Shown one piece after another: positions 35,794-44,869 of a stretch of DNA of 64,000 nucleotides. Made by a program: the position numbers and the translations under genes. Every line of letters begins with the position of its first letter. Positions within the stretch are counted from its first letter, which is position 1. The notes under the pieces are model-generated. The model saw only the letters and a program-made list of their open reading frames with translations. It had not been told where the DNA came from and ran no database searches. Source of the stretch: Pseudotamlana agarivorans (GTDB taxonomy: Bacteria > Bacteroidota > Bacteroidia > Flavobacteriales > Flavobacteriaceae); the NCBI RefSeq assembly GCF_018860245.1, contig NZ_JAHKPD010000012.1, positions 310,001 to 374,000 on the forward strand. The letters are read 5' to 3'.

Positions 35794-37503
35794 TTAATCT
35801 TTAGCTTCGGAAGAGAATATTTTTAACTGTAACCTTTTTTTAGGATCAGTGTTTTGAGTACTTCCGTAGATTATTGTGCCTCTAGGTGATAAAATAGAAG
35901 CCCTTGGAACGGTTGTAACCGTATCTCCACTATCAAGAATTTCCGCGTTATCAGTATAATTAACATTGTTAGAAAGCACTAACCCAATTGTAGTAGGTGT
36001 GTTTTCTGCTATAGAGTCGGTAAATAAAATATTATTTAAATGTTGTGTAAGACGAATTTTGAAAACCCCCGTGTCATTTCTTTGTCCTAGACTAATAATT
36101 TTAGAATTTAACGGGTCTGAAGTATTTGTTGTGGGATCAATACTATAATCTAAAGTTGTTGAATTACCCTTTATGTCATAGGCATAAATACGATCGTAGG
36201 TGTGATAATCCTCTACGCTTCCTGTTGGTAAGTTATCCAGTTCTGTGAGCACTAATTGAGCCTCATTAATAAGTTTTTTAAGCTTATATCTGTTCGTGAT
36301 AGGGTCTTTTACATAGTCTCCATTATCATCCAGTTGTCTATAGTTTTGCTTGAAGCAATCGATAGCGTCTAAATCTAAAATACCATCACCATCACAATCA
36401 ACCTTTCCACTAAAAATTTCAACTACGGCCATAGACCCTTCTGTGCCTTTTAGGTGTAATTCATTGTCACCTAAAATTTTGTCACCATCATAAAGCGGTA
36501 TGCTGTAATCGTTAACAAAAGTATTTAAGATATTGCCAGAAAAATTCATGACATAAGTTTCTTGAGTTCTACTACCATCTGCTCCAGAAGTATAATACAT
36601 GGTTATGTTGGCGGCAGTTGCTGCAATATTTAAAAGTAGCATTGAGCCATCATTGGTGTTTGCTTCAGCTTTAAAATAAAGCCCTCTAAAATAATTTTTA
36701 AAGTTACTTTGACTACTTAAAACCGGATCTCCTTCCTTATCAATAATTACCGATTTCCAATAATCATTATCTAATAATTTACGAAGTGCAGGTCCTGATT
36801 TTGTTGCAACCTCATCATCGCCATCTCCAACTGTTGTTATGGTAGCCAAATTACTTGGCTTAAAAGCGGCGTTACTATAAATGGGATTCGATATGTTATC
36901 AATATGATCATCAAATTTAATAACCGAAGTCCCGTTAAGGGCAGAATTTTCAGTGCTACTACCGTTGGAGTAATACTTTTGTGAAACGTTTTCTGGATTG
37001 TTAGGGTCAAAATCTCTTAAGAAATAATTACTTCTATAGATGGTAAGTTTAATAGGGGTGTCATTGTCTCCAAATAAAGAATCTAATCGGTATTCTGGAT
37101 TGTTATCCTCGTCATAACTTACTACGGTGTTATAGTACGGAATGTTTAAAACCACACTGTCTACAACTGGATTCTCATCAAATTCTGGTGAAAAAGTTGA
37201 AGGTACGAGTTGAGACACAATGCTTGCTGTAGTTAAACCGTATGAAGGATCGTTAAATACACCTAGTAAATTCCCTGCGGTTGCAGAAATACTGGTTGTA
37301 CCAAGATTATTAATTTGTAACGAATCTAGTTTTTTATTATAAGCGGTAACCGACCAAAGCGAGTCACCTGTAGTGAAATCTGAATTTTCGTCGCCCAGAA
37401 CATCACTTTCTATAACGCTATAATCTTTATCGCAGGCAATAAAAGCACTAACCAAAAGAAGAAAAACAACAGGAATCTTAAGGGAATTGATTGTCTTTTT
37501 CAT
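35794..37503 (-). CDS. DUF4270 lipoprotein
   Basis: A 569-residue lipoprotein with lipobox FIAC (Cys24) followed by Asp-Lys-Asp. The body is beta-rich with many Asp and Asn and matches the DUF4270 family as I know it. That family is regularly found between glmS and the glycogen-synthase-like gene in Bacteroidetes. The function is unknown. Its start is 22 bp after the GlgA-like stop codon, so both are probably on one transcript. Confidence 0.75.
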   Translation of the reverse strand: MKKTINSLKIPVVFLLLVSAFIACDKDYSVIESDVLGDENSDFTTGDSLWSVTAYNKKLDSLQINNLGTTSISATAGNLLGVFNDPSYGLTTASIVSQLVPSTFSPEFDENPVVDSVVLNIPYYNTVVSYDEDNNPEYRLDSLFGDNDTPIKLTIYRSNYFLRDFDPNNPENVSQKYYSNGSSTENSALNGTSVIKFDDHIDNISNPIYSNAAFKPSNLATITTVGDGDDEVATKSGPALRKLLDNDYWKSVIIDKEGDPVLSSQSNFKNYFRGLYFKAEANTNDGSMLLLNIAATAANITMYYTSGADGSRTQETYVMNFSGNILNTFVNDYSIPLYDGDKILGDNELHLKGTEGSMAVVEIFSGKVDCDGDGILDLDAIDCFKQNYRQLDDNGDYVKDPITNRYKLKKLINEAQLVLTELDNLPTGSVEDYHTYDRIYAYDIKGNSTTLDYSIDPTTNTSDPLNSKIISLGQRNDTGVFKIRLTQHLNNILFTDSIAENTPTTIGLVLSNNVNYTDNAEILDSGDTVTTVPRASILSPRGTIIYGSTQNTDPKKRLQLKIFSSEAKD

Positions 37504-37525
37504 ATAATATAAATAACTTTGATGT

Positions 37526-38335
37526 TTAGCTTAAAACGGTATCGTTGAAAAATGTTGTATAAGCTTCACCAAATTCATCCTTTGTTTTATACTCTAAAAT
37601 AGGTTTGTCTGATGCTTTTAAGTAAGCGTTTAAGTCTTCCGGAATAGTTTCAGATCCAATAATTAAGGCGTCTGAATAATCTATTGCAACTTTCATTAAG
37701 TTTGTATAGGTCGGTTCTTCAAGCGGTTTTACAGCTTCGTCATCAATATTATCAAACTTAATTTTGTTTATCATTTCTTCATTTAGTGAACCACTAAAAC
37801 TTTGGTTATAAACAGAAGTTACAATTTTACTTTCGCTAAATAGCGGCTCGTCCTTGTAGTATTCTTTAAAATAAAGAGGTAATAAGGAAGCTAGCCATCC
37901 ATGTACATGAATAATGTCTGGAGCCCAGTTTAATTTCTTCACGGTTTCAATAACACCTTTTGCAAAGAAAATCGCACGCTCATCGTTATCTGGGAATAAT
38001 TTTCCAGCTTCATCTGTTAACGTAGCTTTCCTTTTGAAATATTCATCGTTATCAATAAAATAAACCTGAATACGCTCCTTTGGAATAGAGGCTACCTTAA
38101 TAATTAAAGGCATATCAAGATCATTAATAACTAAATTGATACCAGATAATCGTATAACTTCGTGTAATTGGTGTCTTCTCTCATTTATATTGCCGTACCT
38201 TGGCATGAATATTCTAATTTGGCCACCTTGTTGATTCACCATTCTAGGTGCTTCAAATGACATAGAAGAAATTTCGGTTTCAGGTAAATAGGGCACTACT
38301 TCAGATGATACATATAATATCCTCTTATCTTTCAT
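37526..38335 (-). CDS. GlgA-like protein, N-terminal Rossmann domain only
   Basis: A 269-residue protein matching the N-terminal GT5 domain of glycogen/starch synthase: RILYVSSEVVPY at 5-16, RIFMPRYGNINER at 40-52, DIIHVHGWLASLLPLYFK near 137-154. The C-terminal GT-B domain is absent, and the KTGG motif that should follow the VSSEVVPY segment is replaced by an ETEISS sequence. Full synthases have about 480 residues. I recall this short form as conserved in Flavobacteriaceae, so it is not a local truncation. Glucosyl transfer is unlikely without the second domain; it may be regulatory. It is divergent from panC. Confidence 0.8.
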   Translation of the reverse strand: MKDKRILYVSSEVVPYLPETEISSMSFEAPRMVNQQGGQIRIFMPRYGNINERRHQLHEVIRLSGINLVINDLDMPLIIKVASIPKERIQVYFIDNDEYFKRKATLTDEAGKLFPDNDERAIFFAKGVIETVKKLNWAPDIIHVHGWLASLLPLYFKEYYKDEPLFSESKIVTSVYNQSFSGSLNEEMINKIKFDNIDDEAVKPLEEPTYTNLMKVAIDYSDALIIGSETIPEDLNAYLKASDKPILEYKTKDEFGEAYTTFFNDTVLS

Positions 38336-38491
38336 ATGATGGTTTTTGTTGACTTTAAATAGCCTCTACTTCACGTAATCATTACATGTTTCACGTTTTG
38401 TCATGAAACTTTGTAGAGGTGTTACTTTTAGCAATTGAAAATAAAAAACACGCAAAAATACAAAAATTTATGCAAATTGGTTGTAAAATCT

Positions 38492-38499
38492 TAAGTTTG
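38492..38499 (+). promoter_or_regulatory. candidate -7 box for panC
   Basis: TAAGTTTG matches TAnnTTTG and is followed by CACCCG, as in the tRNA promoter of this window. It ends 24 bp before the panC GTG. No clean -33 TTG is seen at the right distance. Confidence 0.4.
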
Positions 38500-38523
38500 C
38501 ACCCGTTAATTTTATATTAAATA

Positions 38524-39375
38524 GTGGAAGTTTACTCAGAAAAACAACAAATTACGTTAGCCCTCGATGCAGTAAAGGCAAAAAATCAATCGGTAGGATT
38601 GGTGCCTACTATGGGCGCCCTACATGATGGTCATTTGGAATTGGTTAAAAAGGCTTTATTAGATAATGACTCTGTTGTAGTGAGCATTTTTGTGAATCCA
38701 ACGCAGTTTAACAATAAAGAGGACTTAGAGAAATACCCAAGGACATTAGAAACCGATGTTGCACTACTTGAAGAGGTAGACGCAAACCGAATTATGGTAT
38801 ATGCTCCTTCCGTTGAGGATGTTTACGAAGGTAATTTGGTTTCTCAAGAATTTGATTTCGATGGATTGGAGTTTGAAATGGAGGGTAAATTTAGGGCTGG
38901 ACATTTTGATGGTGTTGGTACCATTGTTAAACGATTGTTTGAAATCATTAAGCCTAATAATGCTTATTTTGGTGAAAAGGATTTTCAACAGTTGGCGATC
39001 ATTAAAAAAATGGTTGAAAAACATGACATGCCTGTACATATTGTGCCATGTGCTATTTATCGAGAAATGAATGGATTAGCTATGAGTTCACGAAATGTAA
39101 GGCTTAAGCCTGAATTCAAAGAAGCGGCACCATTTATTTACAAAACATTAACAGCTGCCAAAGCTAAATTTGGCATAGAAAGTGCTGTTGAGGTGATGGA
39201 ATGGGTTGATAAACAGTTTTCTATGCATAAATTATTGGATTTAGAATATTTTGTTATTGCAGACGAAGACACCCTGAAAACCGTATCAAAAAAAATAAAA
39301 TTTAAAAAATACAGAGCTTTTATCGCTGTTTATGCTGATGACATCAGACTTATTGATAATATCGCTCTAAATTAA
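38524..39375 (+). CDS. panC: pantothenate synthetase
   Basis: A 283-residue PanC, which joins pantoate and beta-alanine with ATP. Motifs are [15 protein letters not shown] (27-41), [18 protein letters not shown], and [17 protein letters not shown]. The start is GTG at 38524 (MEVYSEKQQ); there is no ATG before the [10 protein letters not shown] motif. panD follows after 13 bp, so the two genes supply both substrate and ligation for pantothenate. The usual length and all catalytic histidines and the KDFQQ lysine are present. Confidence 0.95.
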   Translation: MEVYSEKQQITLALDAVKAKNQSVGLVPTMGALHDGHLELVKKALLDNDSVVVSIFVNPTQFNNKEDLEKYPRTLETDVALLEEVDANRIMVYAPSVEDVYEGNLVSQEFDFDGLEFEMEGKFRAGHFDGVGTIVKRLFEIIKPNNAYFGEKDFQQLAIIKKMVEKHDMPVHIVPCAIYREMNGLAMSSRNVRLKPEFKEAAPFIYKTLTAAKAKFGIESAVEVMEWVDKQFSMHKLLDLEYFVIADEDTLKTVSKKIKFKKYRAFIAVYADDIRLIDNIALN

Positions 39376-39384
39376 TTATCTTTG
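39353..39384 (+). promoter_or_regulatory. promoter immediately before panD (possible leaderless mRNA)
   Basis: TTG at 39353-39355, a 21-bp spacer and TATCTTTG at 39377-39384 match the consensus. The panD ATG begins at 39389, only four bases after the -7 box, so a transcript starting about 7 bases downstream would begin at or inside the start codon. Confidence 0.5.
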
Positions 39385-39388
39385 CCGC

Positions 39389-39739
39389 ATGCAAATTCAC
39401 GTAGTAAAATCTAAAATTCATAGAGTTAAATGCACTGGTGCAGAACTCAATTATATAGGCAGTATAACCATTGACGAAGACTTAATGGAAGCTGCTAATA
39501 TTATACAAGGCGAAAAAGTTCAGATTGTTAATAATGATAATGGTGAACGTCTTGAAACATATTGTATTCCCGGACCTCGAAATACTGGAGAAATCACTTT
39601 AAATGGTGCTGCAGCAAGAAAAGTTGCCGTTGGAGATACGTTAATATTAATAACCTATGCGATTTTGGATTTCGAGGAAGCAAAAGGATTTAAACCTGCT
39701 TTGGTATTTCCTGATGAAGCGACAAACTTGTTAAAATAA
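39389..39739 (+). CDS. panD: aspartate 1-decarboxylase
   Basis: A 116-residue PanD proenzyme, which makes beta-alanine for pantothenate. The self-cleavage site Gly24-Ser25 lies in YIGSITID, giving the pyruvoyl group on Ser25. K9, Y58 (TYCIPG) and NGAAAR are conserved. It is 13 bp after panC and 4 bp before the flippase-like gene. Its own promoter overlaps the panC end. Confidence 0.95.
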   Translation: MQIHVVKSKIHRVKCTGAELNYIGSITIDEDLMEAANIIQGEKVQIVNNDNGERLETYCIPGPRNTGEITLNGAAARKVAVGDTLILITYAILDFEEAKGFKPALVFPDEATNLLK

Positions 39740-39743
39740 ACGA

Positions 39744-40703
39744 TTGAACCAGAATATAAAAAATCTTTTAAAGATTACACTCCCACTATTGTTGGGAGTT
39801 TTTTTAATCTGGTATTCGCTGTCTAAAGTTTCCATTGATAAATTATTGATTTATGCTAAAAACGCAGATTATATCTGGATTGTTTTTGGCATGTTTTTAG
39901 GACTTCTAAGTCATATTTCTCGCGCATACCGCTGGCGATTTATGTTAGCTCCCATGGGGTATCATGTGAAATTTGGCAATAGTTTTATGGCTGTTTTTGC
40001 AGCTTACTTGATAAATTATACCATACCTAGAGCTGGCGAAGTAGCTCGTGCTTCATTGCTTTCTAATTATGAAGGCGTTCCTTTTGAGAAAGGTTTTGGA
40101 ACCATAGTGGCCGAACGTATAGCAGATATGATTGTCATGTTGTGTATTATGACCATCACACTTTTTTTGCAATTCGATTTTATATATGGATTTTTAATTC
40201 AAAAATTTAATCCTACTAAAGTTGTTTTAGCCATGGTTGTGGCTGCTGTTTTGTTTGTGATAGCTTCAATATTCATTAGAAGAAGTAGTTTGAAAATAGC
40301 TTTAAAAATTAAAAGTTTTGTAAGCGGATTAGTTGAAGGTGTGCTTAGTATTTTTAAAATGAAAAATAAATGGGCGTATATTTTTCATACCCTTTTTATT
40401 TGGAGCATGTATGTACTTATGTTCTACACCACTACTTTTGCTATTAAGGAATTAGGAGTAGTTTCTCCTGGTGCTATATTAGTTGGTTTTATATCAGCAA
40501 GTTTTAGTATCGCAGCAACAAACGGTGGTATTGGGTCTTATCCGTTAGCGGTTTTTGCGGCTTTTTCGCTTTTTGGAATCCCGGAGGAGCCTAGTATCGC
40601 TTATGGGTGGATCATGTGGGCGTCGCAAACATTTGTTATAATTTTGTGTGGCGGTTTATCATTAATATACTTACCTATTTATAATAGAATAAATAAAAAG
40701 TAA
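39744..40703 (+). CDS. lysylphosphatidylglycerol synthase TM-region/flippase-like membrane protein (UPF0104)
   Basis: A 319-residue polytopic membrane protein with about eight hydrophobic helices. It has the family features RAYRWRFMLAPMGY near 54-68, YLINYTIPRAGEVARASLLSNYEG near 88-110, and TNGGIGSYPLAVFAAFSLFG near 255-275. The family resembles the flippase part of MprF; the lipid moved is unknown. The start is TTG at 39744, four bp after the panD stop; the next in-frame ATG would remove the first two helices. It is probably co-transcribed with panC and panD, an arrangement I recall in related genomes. Confidence 0.82.
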   Translation: MNQNIKNLLKITLPLLLGVFLIWYSLSKVSIDKLLIYAKNADYIWIVFGMFLGLLSHISRAYRWRFMLAPMGYHVKFGNSFMAVFAAYLINYTIPRAGEVARASLLSNYEGVPFEKGFGTIVAERIADMIVMLCIMTITLFLQFDFIYGFLIQKFNPTKVVLAMVVAAVLFVIASIFIRRSSLKIALKIKSFVSGLVEGVLSIFKMKNKWAYIFHTLFIWSMYVLMFYTTTFAIKELGVVSPGAILVGFISASFSIAATNGGIGSYPLAVFAAFSLFGIPEEPSIAYGWIMWASQTFVIILCGGLSLIYLPIYNRINKK

Positions 40704-40812
40704 TTGATTGTCAAGTGGTATTTTAATCTACCATTACTTGGTGAAACTTTGCTTTTAAACTCACCGTTTATTTATTACCTTGCCCCATCGAACCAAAAAC
40801 CAAATAATTAAG

Positions 40813-41958
40813 ATGAAACACCTACTTTTTATTTTATTGTTTACCATATCAGGTACTTATATGGGAGCGCAAGTTAAGTATCAAAATTTTCATTCTTCAA
40901 AGTTAGGGGAAGATCGTGAGCTTAAAATTCAATTGCCACGAGGTTATGATAAAGACAATAAGTCTTATCCATTAATTCTTGTTTTGGATGCCGATTATAT
41001 GTTTGAAGCGGTTGCAGGGAACGTTGATTATTTTTCTTACTGGGAAGATATGCCGGCCTCCATTGTGGTGGGTGTGAATCAGTTAAATAAACGTTATGAT
41101 GATTGCATGTACTCTGAACAAAACTCATTACCGATAGATTCTGGTGCTAATTTTTTTGAATTTCTTGGTTTAGAGTTAATTCCTCATATTGAAAAAACGT
41201 ATAGAACCGGCCGTTTTAAAGTTGTAATAGGGCATAGTGAGTCTGCTAATTTTATCAATTATTATTTATTGAAACCACAGCCATTATTTCAATCGTATGT
41301 TGCGATTAGTCCAGATTTAGCACCAAATATGTTGGATTATTTACCTGAAGCCTTACGTAAAGTGCAGTCTAAAACGTTTTACTATTTAGCGAATACAGAT
41401 AAAGATTCAGAGTCTATAAAATCGATGACCGATGCTCTGAACTCAGATATATCTGGAGTAGAGAACGATCTTTTAGTCTATAATTTCAATAATTTTAAAG
41501 AGCCTTCTCATTATTCGGTGCCAACGAACGCTATTCCCGTGGCATTGGAGAAGATGTTTAAAATTTACCAGCCTATTTCTAAAAAGGAGTATAAAGAAGT
41601 GGTGTTAAAATTAGAAACATCACCTGTTTTATACCTTCAAGAGAAGTATCAAGAAATTAATGATGTTTTAGGTATTGAAAAACCTGTTTTAATTAATGAT
41701 TTTAAAGCGATTGCTGCTGCTATTGAGAAAAAGGAGGCCTATGAATATTATGAAGCATTAGGTAAAATGGCTAGAGAGGCTTATCCAGAAACTTTGTTAG
41801 GGGGGTATTATATTGGTCGCTTTTACGAAGAAACAGGAGAGGCTAAACGTGCTATGCGAACCTATCAATCGGCTTATACTCTAGATGAAATAGCGGGTAT
41901 AACAAAGGATGATGTCATGGATAGAGCCGATTTAATAAAGGCAGATTTCGGATTGTAA
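40813..41958 (+). CDS. secreted alpha/beta-hydrolase (esterase D / Fes-type)
   Basis: A 381-residue protein starting at the ATG at 40813, which gives a clean signal peptide (1-19, ending MGA). Residues 30-265 match the putative esterase family (PF00756): LPRGYDKDNKSYPLILVLDADYMF and the nucleophile elbow GHSES with Ser142. The C-terminal 110 residues are helical and look like a TPR unit (YYIGRFYEETGEAKRAMRTYQSAY). It may hydrolyse esters in the periplasm; members of the family act on siderophores, acyl groups on sugars and others. The substrate is not clear. radA follows after 39 bp. Confidence 0.78.
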   Translation: MKHLLFILLFTISGTYMGAQVKYQNFHSSKLGEDRELKIQLPRGYDKDNKSYPLILVLDADYMFEAVAGNVDYFSYWEDMPASIVVGVNQLNKRYDDCMYSEQNSLPIDSGANFFEFLGLELIPHIEKTYRTGRFKVVIGHSESANFINYYLLKPQPLFQSYVAISPDLAPNMLDYLPEALRKVQSKTFYYLANTDKDSESIKSMTDALNSDISGVENDLLVYNFNNFKEPSHYSVPTNAIPVALEKMFKIYQPISKKEYKEVVLKLETSPVLYLQEKYQEINDVLGIEKPVLINDFKAIAAAIEKKEAYEYYEALGKMAREAYPETLLGGYYIGRFYEETGEAKRAMRTYQSAYTLDEIAGITKDDVMDRADLIKADFGL

Positions 41959-41997
41959 TTAATTTGTAAACTTTTGTTTTAAAATACAATTGACTTA

Positions 41998-43356
41998 ATG
42001 GCTAAGGTTAAAACTACTTTTTTTTGTCAGAACTGTGGAACGCAATTTGCAAAATGGCAAGGGCAGTGTAACGCTTGTAAGGAATGGAATACTATTGTTG
42101 AAGAATTGGTTCAAAAGCCAGAAAAAAGTGATTGGAAAACACCTGCTTCTTCTGCCAAACGGGCGTCAATTCCGCTATTAATTAATCAAATTGATACATC
42201 AAAAGAACCGCGTTTAAATACATTTGATGGCGAGTTAAATCGTGTTCTAGGTGGTGGTATTGTACCAGGGTCATTAACCTTATTAGGTGGAGAACCTGGA
42301 ATAGGAAAAAGCACCTTATTGCTTCAGGTGTCTTTAGGGTTGCCCTATAAAACGTTATACGTTTCAGGTGAAGAGAGCCAGAAACAAATAAAGATGCGTG
42401 CAGAACGTGTCAATCCAAATAACAGTAATTGTTATATTTTAACCGAAACTAAGACCCAAAATATATTCAAACAAATTGAAGCTCTAGAGCCAGATATTGT
42501 AATTATCGATTCTATACAAACGCTTCATAGTGATTATATTGAATCTTCTTCTGGAAGCATTTCTCAAATAAAGGAATGCACTACCGAACTTATCAAATTC
42601 GCAAAGGAAACGGCAACTCCTGTGCTCTTAATTGGTCATATTACTAAGGATGGACATATCGCAGGTCCTAAAATATTGGAGCATATGGTGGATACGGTTT
42701 TGCAATTTGAAGGCGACCGTAATCATGTGTTTAGGATTTTAAGGGCGAACAAAAATCGTTTTGGTTCTACGAACGAATTGGGGATTTACGAAATGCAAGG
42801 CACTGGTCTTCGTGAAGTTTCTAATCCTTCAGAAATACTAATATCTAAAAAAGACGAAGAATTATCTGGTAATGCTATTGCGGCCACTTTAGAAGGTATG
42901 CGACCTTTAATGATTGAGGTTCAAGCATTGGTAAGTACAGCGGTTTATGGAACTCCACAACGTTCGGCAACAGGATTTAATGCCAAACGCCTAAATATGC
43001 TTTTGGCAGTTTTAGAGAAAAGAGCAGGTTTTAGGTTAGGGGCTAAAGATGTGTTTTTGAATATTACTGGAGGTATTACGGTTGATGATCCTGCGATCGA
43101 TTTGGCGGTTGTGGCTTCAATTTTGTCTTCTAATGAAGATGTGGCTATTCCGAAAGATTATTGTTTTGCTGCAGAAGTTGGTTTGTCTGGAGAAATTCGT
43201 CCGGTACAACGTGTGGAGCAGCGTATTTTAGAAGCTGAAAAATTAGGTTTTTCCACAATATTTGTATCTAAATACAATAAAATTTCACTCCAAAATACGG
43301 CAATAAAAATTCAGTTGATATCGAAAATGGAAGATTTAGTCGATTATATCGTTTAG
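41998..43356 (+). CDS. radA: DNA repair protein RadA (Sms)
   Basis: A 452-residue RadA. It has a C4 zinc finger (Cys10, Cys13, Cys24, Cys27), a RecA-like core with Walker A GGEPGIGKST at 97-106, the RadA-specific KNRFG motif (ANKNRFGSTNELG) and a C-terminal Lon-protease-like domain (about 275-450). It is a branch-migration helicase that helps complete recombination. The length is normal. Confidence 0.96.
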   Translation: MAKVKTTFFCQNCGTQFAKWQGQCNACKEWNTIVEELVQKPEKSDWKTPASSAKRASIPLLINQIDTSKEPRLNTFDGELNRVLGGGIVPGSLTLLGGEPGIGKSTLLLQVSLGLPYKTLYVSGEESQKQIKMRAERVNPNNSNCYILTETKTQNIFKQIEALEPDIVIIDSIQTLHSDYIESSSGSISQIKECTTELIKFAKETATPVLLIGHITKDGHIAGPKILEHMVDTVLQFEGDRNHVFRILRANKNRFGSTNELGIYEMQGTGLREVSNPSEILISKKDEELSGNAIAATLEGMRPLMIEVQALVSTAVYGTPQRSATGFNAKRLNMLLAVLEKRAGFRLGAKDVFLNITGGITVDDPAIDLAVVASILSSNEDVAIPKDYCFAAEVGLSGEIRPVQRVEQRILEAEKLGFSTIFVSKYNKISLQNTAIKIQLISKMEDLVDYIV

Positions 43357-43396
43357 GCTTAATATAACGTATCGTTTTTTACATTTTCAACTCGAT

Positions 43397-44473
43397 TTAA
43401 TAAGTGCCTTTTTTCTTAATTCCAAAGCGGTATTGAAGCCCTGTTAAAATAAATCGTTGTTGGTCTGATAAGCTAAATTCGCCTCTAAACATCCAGTGTT
43501 TATTAATTTGTAAATTAAAGCCCATTTGAAAAGTTACAGTTTGAGCAATTTCTTTTTTTATGTTGTAATTGATTTTTGTTGAAAATACACCACTATCGTT
43601 AACTGTTTCTTGAATTGTGGTTAAAGCTTGGTTCTGAGCTTGTAGTTTTATTTTTTCCGCAGGGCTCGTGGAAGGGTCGTTTATAATGGCTTCATTGCTA
43701 GTGATTTTGCCGTTTATTTTTTCATTAAAATTCATGTCTAAATTTGGGAAAACTTCATCTAAGCCAATTTCTCCGGAGCTTCCTTTGGCGCCAATAAAGT
43801 CTCTATACATAACTCCAGCATATGGGGCGATAAAAAAGTCCTTGTTTTTTTTAGATAAACCAAATCGGTGGCCAGCTCGACCAGACAATGTAGCGTAACC
43901 CACTTGTTCTTTTAATAATTCGGTACTGGTTCTTGAGTAATTAAAATCGGTGCTTAAGAAGTAATTGTTCCAACCAAAAATTAAGGTGGTACCAATTCCA
44001 TAAGTCATAGCGTCAAACTCCACTTTAGACGAAAATTCAGGTAATTGTAAGATAATTTCACCTTCTGCGTTTCTCCATGTGGGTTGTAGGCTCACTGCTG
44101 TGCCGCCCTTTACAGCCGAAAACAAGCCGTAAACATTCATAAAAGGTAAAATCCAGGCATCTGCTCTTAAGTTTAAGCCGTTAGTAGTTGCATCAACCTT
44201 TGTGAAATTAAGGGTTTCTACATTAATTATGTTTGATACATCTTTGCCAGCAATGTCTAATCCAAATTCTGTAATTTCTAAATCCATAAAGGCGTTCACG
44301 TAATTCACATTTATACCAAAAGGAAGTTGAAGTTGATCGGCCATTCCTCGTTCTGCTACTTTATCGGCCCATATAGGTAAAACGTAAGGGTAGCTAATAG
44401 TGTCCTGTACTTGAGCAAAGGTTTTAATTGATAATAAAAGAATTGCAAAAGTTATAATGTAGTTTGACTTCAT
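43397..44473 (-). CDS. outer-membrane beta-barrel-like protein, function unknown
   Basis: A 358-residue protein with a signal peptide (1-20, ending TFAQ) and alternating hydrophobic strands, ending in QRFILTGLQYRFG plus a short basic tail. A 60-residue loop rich in Asn, Glu and Lys lies at about 235-295. It looks like a flavobacterial outer-membrane barrel (possibly the DUF6588 type), but I cannot name the family firmly. It converges with radA, and no clear terminator is seen in the 40 bp between. Confidence 0.5.
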   Translation of the reverse strand: MKSNYIITFAILLLSIKTFAQVQDTISYPYVLPIWADKVAERGMADQLQLPFGINVNYVNAFMDLEITEFGLDIAGKDVSNIINVETLNFTKVDATTNGLNLRADAWILPFMNVYGLFSAVKGGTAVSLQPTWRNAEGEIILQLPEFSSKVEFDAMTYGIGTTLIFGWNNYFLSTDFNYSRTSTELLKEQVGYATLSGRAGHRFGLSKKNKDFFIAPYAGVMYRDFIGAKGSSGEIGLDEVFPNLDMNFNEKINGKITSNEAIINDPSTSPAEKIKLQAQNQALTTIQETVNDSGVFSTKINYNIKKEIAQTVTFQMGFNLQINKHWMFRGEFSLSDQQRFILTGLQYRFGIKKKGTY

Positions 44474-44869
44474 TTGTTTATAAAATTGTGGTTTTATTTA
44501 GGAACTTGTCGTTTTAGTCTTTTTTTTTTATTTAGGATCAGATCTCTTTTTTTTGAGTATGAAAGTTCAAATTTAAAGGATTAATCTGAAAAATTAAATC
44601 TATTCTGGAAAATGATAAGGAGGCTTAGAGCTTATTCACTATAGTTTGATTGAGTTGTTTATCGAAAATAGAGGCGTGTAGATGACTTCTTTGTATTAAT
44701 GGTAAGTGAAATACAAAAAGTATGACCGAAAGCGCGGTTATATATTAGCGTGATTTTAAGTTAAATTTTGAGTAAATTAAGGTAATAAGGCTTCCTTAAT
44801 TTTCTTTTAAAAGCCTATCATTTTAAGTATAATTCCTTAAATTCGCGAACTTATTAGAATTTCAAGTAA
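44474..44869. other. 396-bp intergenic region before ileS
   Basis: AT-rich sequence with T runs near 44520. I see no reading frame, tRNA-like fold, T-box-like leader or strong hairpin. It must hold the divergent promoters of the barrel protein and ileS, but no exact TAnnTTTG box was found close to either gene. Confidence 0.5.

Noticed and set aside
37526-38335. GlgA-like gene as a frame-shifted pseudogene.
   Set aside because: No remnant of the C-terminal domain follows; DUF4270 begins 22 bp later. The short form appears to be the normal one in this family.
40712-40740. Hairpin CAAGTGGTA...TACCATTACTTG as a terminator after the flippase-like gene.
   Set aside because: The stem has a 3-base bulge and no T-run follows, so it is not a convincing intrinsic terminator.
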